Positions 1 through 10,594 of a stretch of DNA of 64,000 nt are shown here, piece after piece. The notes under the pieces were generated by a model. That model saw nothing but the letters and a program-made list of their open reading frames with translations. It was not told the origin of the DNA and ran no database searches. Location of the stretch: the NCBI GenBank assembly GCA_029718625.1, contig CM056376.1, forward strand, positions 95,497,705 to 95,561,704, in the 5' to 3' direction. Within the stretch, counting starts at the first letter, position 1. Each line of letters starts with the position of its first letter. Source of the stretch: Synaphobranchus kaupii. Its lineage: Eukaryota > Chordata > Actinopteri > Anguilliformes > Synaphobranchidae. The translations under genes were made by a program, and so were the position numbers.

Positions 1-500
1 CATTGTATTTAACTGCCATTAATTACTCCTCAGTTGTGGATGGCATAAAGAAATGTTTAGAGGATTATAAGGTGATTTAGAAAACATGTGACAACATGTG
101 AGTTATATGTAAAAAGCATATAAAGACATCCTTTAAAGCTTGCTGCCAAATTCAGTGCCTTTAACTTTCACTACCCACATTGTGGCATTAGTGAGTAATA
201 TTTGGGCAAGTAATTTCCCTGAAGTTGACAGATTCATGGCCACTGTCAAAAAGCTTTATAAACATTGTCCAAGCCGGAAAATGTGCTTCACGGAGCATAT
301 TAGGAGCGTGATTGCGTTTCACGGTGCATTTTAGGAGCGTGATTGCAAGATTCACTGAAGTTGCAGAGGAACCCACAACATATTACAACCCAGATAAACA
401 CAAAAATAAGCCATGTTTCTGTCAACCAGCTAATAATAATAAACTAAAAATAATAAACCAGCTCACACTGTCAGTATTTTTGATCCCAAGAAAGTGTCCA
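1..500. other. no gene seen; short 32-bp tandem duplication
   Basis: AT-rich non-coding DNA. The only structure noted is an approximate two-copy direct repeat of about 32 bp at 288-348 (TTCACGGAGCATATTAGGAGC / TTCACGGTGCATTTTAGGAGC, each followed by GTGATTGC). Confidence 0.5.
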
Positions 501-534
501 CATAACAACCCTCCCACTAGACTCAATTCCAGGT

Positions 535-830
535 TTCGACGAGAACTGTGTATCCAAGCTGGAGACATACCAATTATTAGCACAAGAAAACGGCACTGCA
601 ATGTCACTGGGTGAATTCTGGGATACAGCTGTGGAAATATTTCCAAACCTCACAGAAAAGGCGAAACGGTATTTGTCTGTTGTAACCAAGTCTGTCGATG
701 CAGAAACATGTGTCTCTTAATAACGACAAGTTTTCACCAAGCATTGTCAATCAATGACAGAAGAAACTGTTAAACAACTGACCATGTTCAAATTTTCAAC
801 GTTTCGAACCATGAGTTTTCATTTGAAGTT
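535..830 (+). pseudogene. hAT-type transposase C-terminal relic
   Basis: Reading from about 537, one frame gives CVSKLETYQLLAQENGT, then MSLGEFWDTAVEIFPNL and TEKAKRYLSVVTKSVDAE before a stop near 720. The W-x5-7-[YF]P-x-L-x2-x-A-x-x-Y/L layout is that of the dimerisation region at the C-terminus of hAT transposases. The same layout (LSEFWSFVKNEYP...EKA) occurs in the relic at 22.9 kb. After the stop a shifted frame reads QSMTEETVKQLTMFKF, again hAT-like. The element is dead: there is no start, no N-terminal domain, and frameshifts. No terminal repeats were located. Confidence 0.45.
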
Positions 831-2260
831 TGTACATGACATTCACCACTTTTATTCAATTGTTTTAATATACTTCTACTGCAAACCCTTTCATTATTAT
901 TAAAACAATTTGTTTATCAATTTTTGTGCAAGTTAAATGTTATATAACTGCTGTCATCCTTAGTGTGACGATTCCCCACTGCTTCAAGTAAAAAATTTGA
1001 AATACTGCCGCATGCCCCTTGTAAACATCACTGTCAATCATCATCTATGCTTAGTTAGTGCCAATTACTTTTTCAACATAGATGAATGGGGTGATGAAAT
1101 TGGGATAATCATTAAAAAGTGCCATCGACCGCTTGCTGGCGGAGAAAATGTGAGAAAAAAAGGTCAGATAAACTGGTGGCCCTATGCATAAAATATATCA
1201 CCTTTATGAGTGTCTGAGAAATAGAATTTGAATGAGAGCTTTCCCATCCCAATTTGAATTTACGCAATTTCAGTTTGACCTTAAAAATGGAGTGGAACAT
1301 CCCTGAGGCTTGGGAGGGGACAAATTACTTCCCAGGTTTAGAAGTTGCTGATAATGTATCACTTATGGCCCTATGGACAAAGGTTCATTTTTGGGTCATC
1401 CCAGGCAGTGTGTGAATCGCAGTAGTCTTGTATATTCAGGTGAAGATGAGCGTCCGTGCAAGTGTTGTATGTGCATATATGTGTGCATGCACGATGATTG
1501 CCAACTTCAACTTCAACTGGTTTTGCAGTTTGGCATGTCTGATTTTTTTTTTTTGAATTCAAGCTGCTGCACGTCATACATCACCCGCACATACATCATA
1601 CAAGTATCCGACAGCTTTCAAAAGCACTTATGTCTAGATGTTTCTATCCACGAGATACATAGCCACTTCCATCTTTCCTAATTTAAACCAATCTTATTCC
1701 ATCTTTCCAAACATAAATCTATCCCATTACGTCCCACTTCCATATATTAAGTATTTATTTGTACAAAGTCACAAACATTTGTCCAAAAAACATTGTTCAT
1801 ATTAAAGGACACCTTTTTGGGTTTATTGGGGACTTCAGCAATTAATTGATACTTCAAAGGATTTTAGGACACTTTGGGGGTTAGAGGACATCTTTCTGGT
1901 TTATCCCAGACTTAAGCAGAGACACTTTTGATGTTTAAGGGGATCTTTCAGGTTTTAACTTTTTCCATTAAGAAAGGAAAATGAACTGAATTTAAGGTAA
2001 GTTCCAAATTTATTTTTTGGCTCCCAAATTTGAAAGTTGAGTGTTACCACCCCCTGGAGGTGATTTTAAATTAGGAATTCCATTTTGGAAGCATGCAGTT
2101 TTCAATCTATTCAAGCCAAAAGAGGGGGCCAAATAAAAAATTGACATCATGAATTGAAAAAGAATTTGCCGAAGTAACAGTTTGATGTTTCTGCCATTGC
2201 ATTTAATACGGGTTTCAGTGTTCTTATCAATTATATCTTCACCCAAAGGATAAACCAACT
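830..2260. other. no gene seen
   Basis: AT-rich, with scattered short ORFs and no family signature. At 1800-1960 there are imperfect reiterations of a GGACAC/GACAC..TTTT(G)GGGTT-like phrase, an eroded short repeat. Nothing else stands out. Confidence 0.5.
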
Positions 2261-2261
2261 A

Positions 2262-2383
2262 GGAAGATCAAGTGCCCTCTCTGCCGAGCAGTATACACAA
2301 ATATCAGCCACCATTTAGTTGGTAGGCCCAATGTTTACAGCTCAGTGAAGAGGAAGAGCCTCATGGGGACTTACAATAGGTAC

Positions 2384-2385
<2 letters not shown>
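2262..2385 (+). pseudogene. short zinc-finger-like coding relic (unrecognised)
   Basis: One frame reads IKCPLCRAVYTNISHHLVG followed by RPNVYSSVKRKSLMGTYNR before running into a CA repeat. The CPLC ... HH pattern resembles one C2H2 finger as found in several transposon-encoded proteins. There is no start or stop and the frame is short. Chance is quite possible. Confidence 0.2.

Positions 2386-2426
<41 letters not shown>
2386..2426. repeat. (AC)n microsatellite
   Basis: Uninterrupted AC dinucleotide run of about 20 units. Confidence 0.95.
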
Positions 2427-2431
<5 letters not shown>

Positions 2432-2555
2432 TTATTATTATTATCACTGCTCTTTCCTTGGCAGGTACTGCCTATTGGACTGCCCTATTTGCCCTGTCAA
2501 AAATTTGGCCTGGTGAGGTAAATTCTTCAGGTTAAACATACATTTAGGTGAATGC

Positions 2556-2685
2556 AGGGGGGGCTATGTACAAAAGGTTCTATAATTTCTAAACAGTTCA
2601 ATTGATATGGATGAAAATACCCTCAAATTAATGCTGACAGTCTGCACTTCAACCTCATTGTCATTGTATCCTTTCAAACTCAAAG
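2556..2685. repeat. dispersed repeat, copy 1 (second copy at 45642-45771)
   Basis: The two segments share about 130 bp in the same orientation, from the G-run followed by CTATGTACAAAAGGTTCTAT, through ATATGGATGAAAATAC, to CTTTCAAACTCAAA. In the second copy it directly follows a repeat with TTTTTTGATGCC...GGGGGGGAC, so this is probably the terminal part of a DNA transposon family. Confidence 0.8.
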
Positions 2686-2984
2686 TGCTATAGAACCAAA
2701 ATAACAAAAAATGTGTCACAGTCCAATGAATTGTGGCGCTCACTGTATCTCTTGCAGATACCCTCAAAAGTTAAGGAGATTTCATGAGGGAAGGAGGCCC
2801 TCTGAAAAGCAGGTGGAAAATGTGGGCCACAGAGGGCTACAGGGTGGGCAACACAAAACCAGCCGAATAAGTGGATGGAAAGGGTACAAGACCATCATTA
2901 AGTGCACTCATTGTGTTTATTTACAGAGGTGCTATAAGTGAGTATAGTGTCTATTTACAATATTATTTACATTAAGACACTATA
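2686..2984. other. no gene seen
   Basis: A run of open frame around 2711-2941 (+) reads basic, low-complexity residues with no family signature. It is treated as non-coding. Confidence 0.4.
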
Positions 2985-4031
2985 TGTAGCACAAGAGGAG
3001 TGACAAAGGTAAAAAAGAGAAAGGCTATAGGTGTTGCTCTAATGGGACGTGACGTGTGAGGTGGGACGAGCCAAACGCAGCAAGGGGATTCTTTAAGCCC
3101 TAAGGCCACTAAGGCGGGATACCCCGCAGTTAAGGGAGGAGACAAGACAACGAACACGACTTACAGACGCTACTAACTGGCTCACTGTCACATGCCAATA
3201 AGTAGAGCGTAAGGACAGGTCTCTGAATAGCCAGAAATAATACGCGCCCTGTCTCGGAAACGAGACGCATAAGAACGGGCGAGTAGCGTAATGGCAAAAA
3301 ATAACAGATAACAAACACTATAAAAATAATACGATAGTATTTGTGGAGGCAAAAGGAACAGATCCAACATTCCAAGGCTACTCTCAGACTCGCGGTCACA
3401 CACAAACATGTCCACAACATCGCCCAATCTTCCCTATAGGAAGACATGCACTGAAAGACGAAACAGAACAGCAGTTCCGAACAAAATCGTCAAAAACTCC
3501 ATGTAAGGAGAAAGGTACCGAAAGGAACGAACAGGACAGGCTGCACCGGACATTTACTGGCTAAAGACCAAAGCGAGATTAGTTTAAAATAAACGCCCTG
3601 CCTCTCTATGATGAGGAATATAACGAGGTGAACAGGAACAGAGATTTAGGGCTCTATTTTCAAACCGGCGCAAACCAGCGCAAGGGGACGGTATAGTCAA
3701 ACGCAAGCTTGTTGACAGCATCAACGTCTTAAAACTGGCGCTATGGCGTTTCTCAGCAATACCGCTAGGATCAACAAATTCTCAACATAACATCCTTTCG
3801 CTTGCGCTGCAGTGGGATGGGTGGCGCTGTCTGGGGCGTGTTCTAAAATACTTTTGGCGTAGTGACAATTTGAACCAACGAAAACCCATTGCGTTATGAT
3901 CCGCTGGAACCACCTCTTAGCGGCAACGCAATAGACTCTGGCAATTTGGCAACTTATTAGTCATGTAGTTCTATGTAGTGTCTATAGGTGATGCCAACAT
4001 TACACTTCCATTTAATGAACAAATAGCCTAT

Positions 4032-4032
4032 A

Positions 4033-4065
<33 letters not shown>
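4032..4065. repeat. (ATT)n microsatellite
   Basis: About 11 ATT units inside the Harbinger element. The sibling copy at 30.66 kb has only a short version here, so the array expanded after the copies separated. Confidence 0.9.
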
Positions 4066-4068
<3 letters not shown>

Positions 4069-4161
4069 TAATTTTAATTTAAACTACTAGAATAAAACAG
4101 GACAGCTTACAAGAAACTTGCGATCATGTAGGCCAATAGCCTATAATATATAAATTACACA

Positions 4162-4419
4162 TTGGCACAGTTGAATCATAAGCCTACCACTACACAATAC
4201 ACAGAAAGGATATACTTTCAGCGGGTGTCCTTCCTCAACTATACGGACAATGAATGCAGTAAAAAGTCAAAACTCACATTTTTTCTCAAGTGTGGGTTCC
4301 CCGAGGTGCTTGGTGCTATCGACTGCACACACATACAAATCCGCGCACCACCCGAGCATGCAATAGTTTTCGTCAATCGCAAAGGAACACATTCCATCAA
4401 TGTCCAGGTGACATGCGAC
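4162..4419 (+). pseudogene. Harbinger (HARBI1-like) transposase fragment
   Basis: Open frame with GFPEVLGAIDCTHIQIRAP followed by FVNRKGTHSINVQVTCD. The G-x-I-D-x-T-H and N-R-K-G-x-H-S-[IL]-N-x-Q-x-x-C-D motifs are the DDE_4 nuclease core of PIF/Harbinger transposases, with the first catalytic aspartate in GAID and the next in VTCD. Residues after CD stop matching, because the reading frame runs into the inserted LINE near 4420. The N-terminal part and the last catalytic block are missing, so it is inactive. Confidence 0.85.
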
Positions 4420-6155
4420 AAAATTAGCTTGCCCCACCTGCACCAGTGGTCGCGGTCCCCATCACAGCCAGAGCAAAGAGAAATCAACTGGCTGAGCGGT
4501 TTAATAGGGCTAGATAAATGGTAGATAAATTGACTGGAACCATTCCCAATGTATGGAAAGCTGGTCTTGTTCTTCCATTATTCAAAGGTGGTGATGCCAG
4601 TTCAGTAAATAGCTATCGGCCGATCACTAAATTGTCTTGCCTGGCTAAAATTTTAGAATCACTTGTAAAGCGGCAACTGTGCAGCTTTTTAACTGTGAAT
4701 AACATTTTAAATCCACAACAATCTGGTTTCAGGCCTGGCCACAGCACCATCACAGCAACCTCATTGGTTATAAATGACATAGTAACAGCATTGGATAATA
4801 AACAAAAATGTGCAGCCCTATTCATTGATCTAGCAAAGGCTTTTGATACGGTGGACCATAACATTTTATTGAAAAAGTTGTCCTCCATCGGGCTTGATAG
4901 TGTGGCCTGTACCTGGTTCCAGGCCTACCTTTCTAATAGAACTCAAGCTATTATGGTTGGGGATATGAAGTCACAATTCTTAGAAGTCAAGAAAGGCGTG
5001 CCCCAAGGTTCAATACTTGGACCTATTTTGTTTACAATCTATATAAATGATATTGCTAGTAATATAGAAAACTGTAATACTCATTTTTATGCAGATGATA
5101 CTGTACTTTACGCCTCAGCATCAACGAGCACCCAAGCTCTTGCATATTTACAATCTGCTTTTAATGTTATACAGCAAGCTCTAGCTGGTCTTAAACTAGT
5201 TTTAAATATAGAGAAAACAAAGTATATGATCTTATCTACACAAAATAGACATACAATTGTCCCAAATACTTCTATATCCTCTTTGACTGGTGCTCAAATT
5301 GAGCTAGTTCAATATTATAAATATTTAGGTATCTGGCTGGATCACGATTTGTCTTTTATAACCCATGTGACCAACTTGTCCAAAAAAATTAAACCTAAAA
5401 TCGGGTTCCTGTACAGAAATAGATCCTGTTTTTCACTGAATAACAGAAGGAGGAGTGTGCAGGCAACAATCCTACCAATGCTTGATTATGGGGATATTCT
5501 GTATGGACACGCCTCAAACAGTACTCTAAGGCCTTTAGATGTAATTTATCATAGCGTGTTGCGCTTTATCACGGGAGATGGTTTCCGACCACATCATTGT
5601 ACATTATATGATTCAGTAGGGTGGTATTCTCTTAATTATAGAAGGAAACAGCATAGCAATTTATTTATTTATAAAGCATTAATTGCTAAACTTCCTCTTT
5701 ACCTGACTAGGCTTTTGTCCATTAAAAACTTAAGTCACTATACCAGATCTCAAGATTCGATCACATTAGAGGCACCTAAAACCAGAACAAACCTGGGTAA
5801 TACTGCCTTTAGCACATGTGCACCCTATATATGGAATAAATGTCAGGATACACTAAAGCTAGATTGCTTTGTCTCCATTGAATCCTTCAAGAATGCTCTG
5901 TTGAACATGATAATGAAAGAGGCCAAATGTACTTGCTTTGAGTGATGACTTGATCACTTTGCTCCCTGTCTTGTTGTTTCTTATGTAAAACATAATATTT
6001 TATTTATCTGTATATTTACTATATTTGTGAATGTATCTGTACATGAGTTGTAACTTTGTATTTGTAAATTTTGTAACTGACTGCCAACAAGGCTCCCCTG
6101 AAAAAGAGACCTTGGTCTCAGTGGGACTTCCTTGTATAAATAAAGGTTTCGATCA
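4420..6155 (+). mobile_element. 5'-truncated non-LTR retrotransposon (LINE)
   Basis: Reverse-transcriptase ORF plus a 3' end reading CCCTGAAAAAGAGACC, then GGTCTCAGTGGGACTTCC and AATAAAGG (to about 6155). This GGTCTCA..GGGA..TCC..AATAAAGGTTT tail is shared with the fragment at 23262-23345 and is a frequent LINE 3' end in fish. The endonuclease half is absent (5' truncation, as usual). It lies inside the Harbinger transposase, so it is the youngest layer of a three-level nest. Confidence 0.85.
4518..5945 (+). CDS. LINE reverse transcriptase, 475 codons, 5'-truncated
   Basis: RNA-templated DNA polymerase of a CR1/L2/Rex1-group LINE. Motifs in order: SYRPITKLSCLAKILE (fingers), QQSGFRPGHSTITA, motif A LFIDLAKAFDTVDH, motif B GVPQGSILGPILF, motif C FYADDTVLY with the catalytic YADD, then a thumb region and LEAPKTRTNLGN..F near the C-terminus. 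No internal stop or frameshift is visible from the ATG to the TGA. The ATG is simply the first one after the truncation, not the native start. The exact clade (Rex1/Babar, L2 or another) cannot be settled by eye. It lacks the endonuclease domain, so it cannot move by itself. Confidence 0.9.
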   Translation: MVDKLTGTIPNVWKAGLVLPLFKGGDASSVNSYRPITKLSCLAKILESLVKRQLCSFLTVNNILNPQQSGFRPGHSTITATSLVINDIVTALDNKQKCAALFIDLAKAFDTVDHNILLKKLSSIGLDSVACTWFQAYLSNRTQAIMVGDMKSQFLEVKKGVPQGSILGPILFTIYINDIASNIENCNTHFYADDTVLYASASTSTQALAYLQSAFNVIQQALAGLKLVLNIEKTKYMILSTQNRHTIVPNTSISSLTGAQIELVQYYKYLGIWLDHDLSFITHVTNLSKKIKPKIGFLYRNRSCFSLNNRRRSVQATILPMLDYGDILYGHASNSTLRPLDVIYHSVLRFITGDGFRPHHCTLYDSVGWYSLNYRRKQHSNLFIYKALIAKLPLYLTRLLSIKNLSHYTRSQDSITLEAPKTRTNLGNTAFSTCAPYIWNKCQDTLKLDCFVSIESFKNALLNMIMKEAKCTCFE

Positions 6156-7505
6156 AAGTATCGGATCAGCTTTTAAAATGAACATTTCAATGCATGTTCC
6201 CACGTAGAATCATACACACATCCAAGTTGACGGTCCAGTGCGTTTGGGTTGCTCATTATGAAATTGCATGGAGCGATTGTGTTCCAACTGGCTTTTTTTT
6301 AAAGCATGAGAACAACAATTTGATTGGCTACCATAAAGACACACCTTGGACATTTAAACCCAGCCTTTTAGCAATACCGCCATAAGGTGCGCCAAGATTG
6401 CCGTCATGAAATTACCAAATTTCTCGCCAACACGCCCTCAGAGCGATACCGCCAAGCGCTTACTCTTGCGTTCACCATTGCGTTTGGTTTATTAAAATAG
6501 AGCCCCTAATGTTCCATGGCTAGTTTCATAGGCTCGCAGTCACATGCAGAAAACATAAAGAGGTAAACACCCAATCTCCCAGGAGAGAGAAACAGAGAGC
6601 TAACGTTCCGAGGCTATTTTCGGAAACACGCAGTCACACACAAACATGTCCACAACATCGGCCAAGCTCCATACGAGGAGAAACATACCCGGAGAAAGAA
6701 CAGAACAATAGTCCCGAACAAAATCGTCCTGCAGGTAAAAAAGGCAAACAGGACAGCTGCAACAAAAGACCAACGCTAACTTAATCGAAAATAGCAAGCA
6801 CTGCCTCTCAATATAATATAAAACCCTGACTCACAACAAAGGGGAACGTAGTCCACGAGAAGGAGACAAAACAGGGAACAAACGTACCGAAGCTACTAAC
6901 TGGCTCACAGTAACACGGAAATGAGTAGAAGCAAAACACCAGGTCTCTCAGTAAGAAAACCAATCCAAGGCGAAAATGGAACAAATAACTGCTACTCTAT
7001 ACTTCTACGAGCTAACTAAGTAGCTAAGTAGAAGCGAAACGCCAGATCTCCCTATGGGAAGACGTACCGAAGGGCGAACAGAACTACAGTTCCGAACAGA
7101 ATCGCCTAAAACTCCATATACAGAGAAAAGCACAAAAAGACAAAATAGAGCAGAGATCCGCGGTCCCATACTTCTATGAGATAAGTAACTAAAGAGCCAG
7201 CAAGAAATAAGCCCTGCCTCAGCAATGCGACGTACAAATAGGCGAGTAGCCCAAATGGTACGAATAACTCACAGCCAACAAAACACCACAGTACAAAACA
7301 ATAAACAAACAATCAATATAGAAGCCCCAAAAGGAGGAAACGGAAGGCTTAAATAGCTCTCAAAGTGACCACGTGCAGGTGTGGATGCTAACAGAAACTC
7401 CGCAATCTAAGCAGGGCGGAGCAAGCATCTACCAAAAGGGCAGCGCCCTCGCGTGGCCACTGAGGAAAACGACCGCATAGGGAAAAAGTGTTAAAAACCA
7501 TGACA

Positions 7506-8027
7506 GTTGCCAAAGAAAATAACTCTATAAAACAAAAGGCTAATTAACTAGACTACTACATCAATATCAGACTACTAAATTAAACTTAAGCAAAAACTTA
7601 CTCTACAAAAATCTACTCTATAGAGGAACCTCACAGAAAAACAAAGGAAAAAGCCATGACTGCATAGACATACCTCAAAATAAAAGGATAGCAAAGTGCA
7701 GAACAGACAGAAGAGACAATGGAAGATGAAAAAGAGCAGGCTCTTAAAAAAGAAGAGGATGGTAATGGAAAGGAACATGAGACAGGATGACAGTGAGGAA
7801 GAAAAAAGGGGAAATACCACAAAACATGGAACAGGATCGGGCAGGGATAGGACATTGAATCACAGAGGAGAGCGCAGAGGATAGAGAAGCTTTTGATGAG
7901 ATGCTGCAGTTGGTACTGACCAGAGGAATTGTTAACTTTGACGTCTAATTAATTGGATTGACGTCTAATTAATAACAGGCAAAATGATGGCTGCATATTT
8001 ATTCCTAAAACTAATTGTGAATGCGTT
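7506..8027. other. no gene seen
   Basis: A/AG-rich sequence beside the LTR-like block. It contains a short direct repeat (GACGTCTAATTAAT twice at about 7941-7973) just upstream of the L2 fragment. No conserved coding signal. Confidence 0.45.
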
Positions 8028-9588
8028 GTGTGTTTCAGCGAGCTAATTCAGTTAGTTTCTTCTTCAAAATCATCCACCTGTCTTCTAGACCCCATACCCA
8101 CAAAGTTATTGAAGGAGATATTGCCTATGCTCATCAAACCAATTATTCATTTAATTAACTCATCATTGCTATCGGGCCATGTTCCTACATCCTTTAAATT
8201 GGCAGAAATCAAGCCACTACTTAAGAAACCAAATTTGGATCCCACTGTCCTGGCCAATTATAGACCCATTTCAAACCTCCCATTTTTATCAAAGATTCTT
8301 GAGAAATGTGTAGCGCAACAGCTTTCTTAATTTTTACATACTTATAATGTGTATGAGAGGTTTCAATCTGGGTTTAGGAAGCACCATAGCACCGAGACCG
8401 CCCTTGCCCTAGTAATGAATGACTTGTTCCTCTCTCTGGACTGTGGCTGTATTTCTATTCTTGTTTTACTTGACCTGAGCACTGCCTTTGATACTATAGA
8501 CTATAATATTCTCCTCTGCAGGTTAGAAAATTTAGTTGGTCTTACCGGGCATGCTCTTATGTGGTTTAAATCTTATCTCTATGATAGATCCCAGTTTGTT
8601 AGGGTAAACAGTCAGTCCTCTGAATTTTCTAAGGTGAACTTTGGAGTACCACAAGGATCGGTCTTGGGTCCTCTGCTCTTTTCTCTTTACATGCTCCCTC
8701 TTGGGAACATTATAAGCAGACATGGTGTTAACTACCACTGCTACGCAGATGACACACAACTTTATATATCAGTTAAGCCAGGTGAAGTTGACCAGTTGTC
8801 TAAACTAGAGACCTGTCGCAAAGATGTAAAGGCCTGGATGACCCAAAATTTCCTCTTACTGAACTCAGATAAGACTGAGATATTAGTATTAGGTCCCAAA
8901 TCCCTTCGAGATAAATTCTTACAGCTTCCCTTAAATTTAGATTGCTTCTCTGTCTCCCCTAACAAGGTTGTTAAACACCTTGGTGTAATTATTGATTCAG
9001 ATCTCTCCTTTCAGCCCCATATTAACAATATCACAAGAATGGCCTTCTTCCACCTGAGGAATATATCTAAATTAAGGAAGGTGTTGTCCCTGGAGGATGC
9101 TGAAAAAATGGTTCATGCCTTTGTAACCTCTCGACTAGATTACTGCAATGCATTATTGTCTGGTTGCACTGGCTCAGCCCTGAATCGCCTCCAACCTGTA
9201 CAGAATGCAGCTGCTAGGGTTCTTACTAGAACCAAGAAATGGGAGCATATCAGCCCAGTGCTCAAAACTCTTCATTGGCTGCCTGTCAAATTCAGAATTG
9301 ACTACAAGATTTTACTTCTAGCGTTTAAAGCTTTAAATGGCTTGGCCCCTGAATATCTGAGTGACTTACTCATTCCTTACTGTCCTCCTAGATTACTTCG
9401 CTCTCAAAATGCTGGCTATTTGAAAATATCTATCTAAAATATCTAAAATTACAATGGGTGGCAGAGCCTTCTCTTACAGAGCCCCTTTTTTATGGAATAA
9501 TCTTCCCATGTATGTACGGGCTGCAGACACACTTTCTGTCTTTAAGTGTAGGCTAAAAACATACCTCTTTAGTCAATCCTATAGTTAA
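8028..9588 (+). pseudogene. L2 reverse transcriptase, decayed
   Basis: Motifs in order: [45 protein letters not shown], motif [16 protein letters not shown], motif [15 protein letters not shown], motif [12 protein letters not shown], and the C-terminal GGRAFSYRAPFLWNNLP. Two lesions are seen: an in-frame TAA at 8328-8330, and a 13-bp tandem duplication at about 9423-9450 (AAAATATCTATCTAAAATATC) that shifts frame and creates the stop at 9437. The original frame resumes after it and ends with TAA near 9588. Apart from these it is well preserved, suggesting moderate age. Confidence 0.88.
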
Positions 9589-10122
9589 GGATGTCGGGGG
9601 GTGGGGAGCTAACCTTCTCTTTTCCTCTCTCACCCTGAGCTGCAGATTACTCCGGCCCGTCCCCCTCTCACCCTGAGTTTGCAGACGGCTCCAGTTATGC
9701 CCCTCACCCTGAGTTTGCAGACTGCTTCGGACCCGTCCCTCCTTTGGTTTATCCTCCCGACTTCACGCAACCGGAGTCCCAGATGCATCACCCCGCCCCC
9801 TTTGAACTGATGATTGAACTGATTATTGAATTGACTATTACCATTCAGTCCACCTTTAGTCTAAACCGGGCCGGCCAGCGAAGGATGGGCACCCCCTCTC
9901 TAGCCAGGTTCCTTCCGAGATTTCTTCCCACTGGGGAGTTTTTTCTCGCCACTGCTCAGTGTTTTTTTCTCCCCTACCGGGGAGTTTTTTACCTCATTTT
10001 GCTGGTTGGGGGCTATGGCCTGGTTTTTTGCTCAATTTTCCCTCTGTTTCCCTGTGCAGCGTCTTTGTGACAGTTCTCTGTAAAAAGCGCTATACAAATA
10101 AAATTGAATTGAATTGAATTGA
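8028..10122 (+). mobile_element. L2 LINE, 5'-truncated, with (GAATT)n tail
   Basis: Reverse-transcriptase coding sequence followed by a C-rich 3' UTR and a 3' end with TCTCTGTAAAAAGCGCTATA, then CAAATAAAATTGAATTGAAT and further GAATT units. This conserved 3' hairpin region plus short tandem tail is the hallmark of L2-clade LINEs. It begins inside the RT region, so the endonuclease is missing. The 3' UTR contains two to three reiterations of CTCACCCTGAG(C/TT)TGCAGA (9631-9725). Confidence 0.9.
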
Positions 10123-10594
10123 GCTGTATTCACCTCTGCCAAAATATGTTCCCGGGGGCCAGTCAGGCAGCACAAGTGTGAGTAATTGATACATATTTAG
10201 AGTGTGGACTCCATATATAACAGCATAATTAAACAAACTGCGTTTTCTATTTTATTTTAGAAAAGGGTCCGGAAGAACCCTGGTATCAGGACAGCTGCTG
10301 ACCATGTGTAACTTTTGCAAGAAATATCAACATTTTTAGTTTAGTTTTAGTAACAAAGTTTTAGTTAAGAAATGCTGACTTTGTGTTTTTTTTTAAATAT
10401 ACAAAATCTTGACTCTGACCCTAAGAAATCCGTAATTATTGTCTAGAAAATACTGACTTTGTGTTTTTTTTAAATATACAAAATCTGGACTCTGACCCAA
10501 TAAGTCAGAATTCTTGTCTAAGAAATGCTGACCCTTTTTTTAGAAATTTTGCAAGAAATGTCAACATATTCCCTAATTCTTAGTTAAGAAATTC
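10123..10594. repeat. imperfect direct repeats with AAATATACAAAATCT
   Basis: At 10367-10560 the phrase AGAAATGCTGACTTTGTG + T-run + AAATATACAAAATCT..ACTCTGACC appears twice (about 10368-10432 and 10447-10507), with a third partial copy at 10518. A further shorter relic occurs at 10911-10950, beyond the palindromic element, suggesting that element was inserted into the array. Confidence 0.65.

Larger units (their letters stand above)
3649..6505 (+). mobile_element. PIF/Harbinger transposon, interrupted by a LINE
   Basis: Terminal inverted repeats GGGCTCTATTTT (3649) and AAAATAGAGCCC (ends 6505), flanked by TTA and CTA, fit the 3-bp target duplications of PIF/Harbinger with one change. Inside are a transposase fragment (4162-4419), an (ATT)n run and a nested LINE (about 4420-6155). 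Both ends match, in reverse orientation, the element at 30080-31053: the left end through about 3980 and 4082-4190, and the right end from about 6215. The element sits inside the LTR-like block at 2985-7505, so it is younger than that block. Confidence 0.85.
2985..7505 (-). mobile_element. long LTR-like block (about 1.66 kb without its insertion)
   Basis: On the minus strand the block begins TGTCATGGTTTTTAAC at 7505, has a TATA-like TATTTAAG about 150 bp in (near 7355), continues as T-rich sequence with internal reiterations (e.g. two versions of a CTACTTAG.../CTACTCATTT segment), and may end ...GTGCTACA at 2985. TG...CA ends, a TATA box and the TGTCATGG start resemble gypsy-type LTRs, including the LTR at 17684. 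It is split by a Harbinger element at 3649-6505; the LTR-like text continues on both sides. No primer site, polypurine tract or gag-pol remains beside it, so it is probably a solo LTR. The 2985 end is uncertain because no matching target duplication was found. Confidence 0.5.

Noticed and set aside
7575..7855. Phe/Leu/Ser-rich minus-strand frames suggesting membrane proteins
   Set aside because: They arise from A/G-rich DNA read in reverse; no conserved family pattern and no start context or splice signals.
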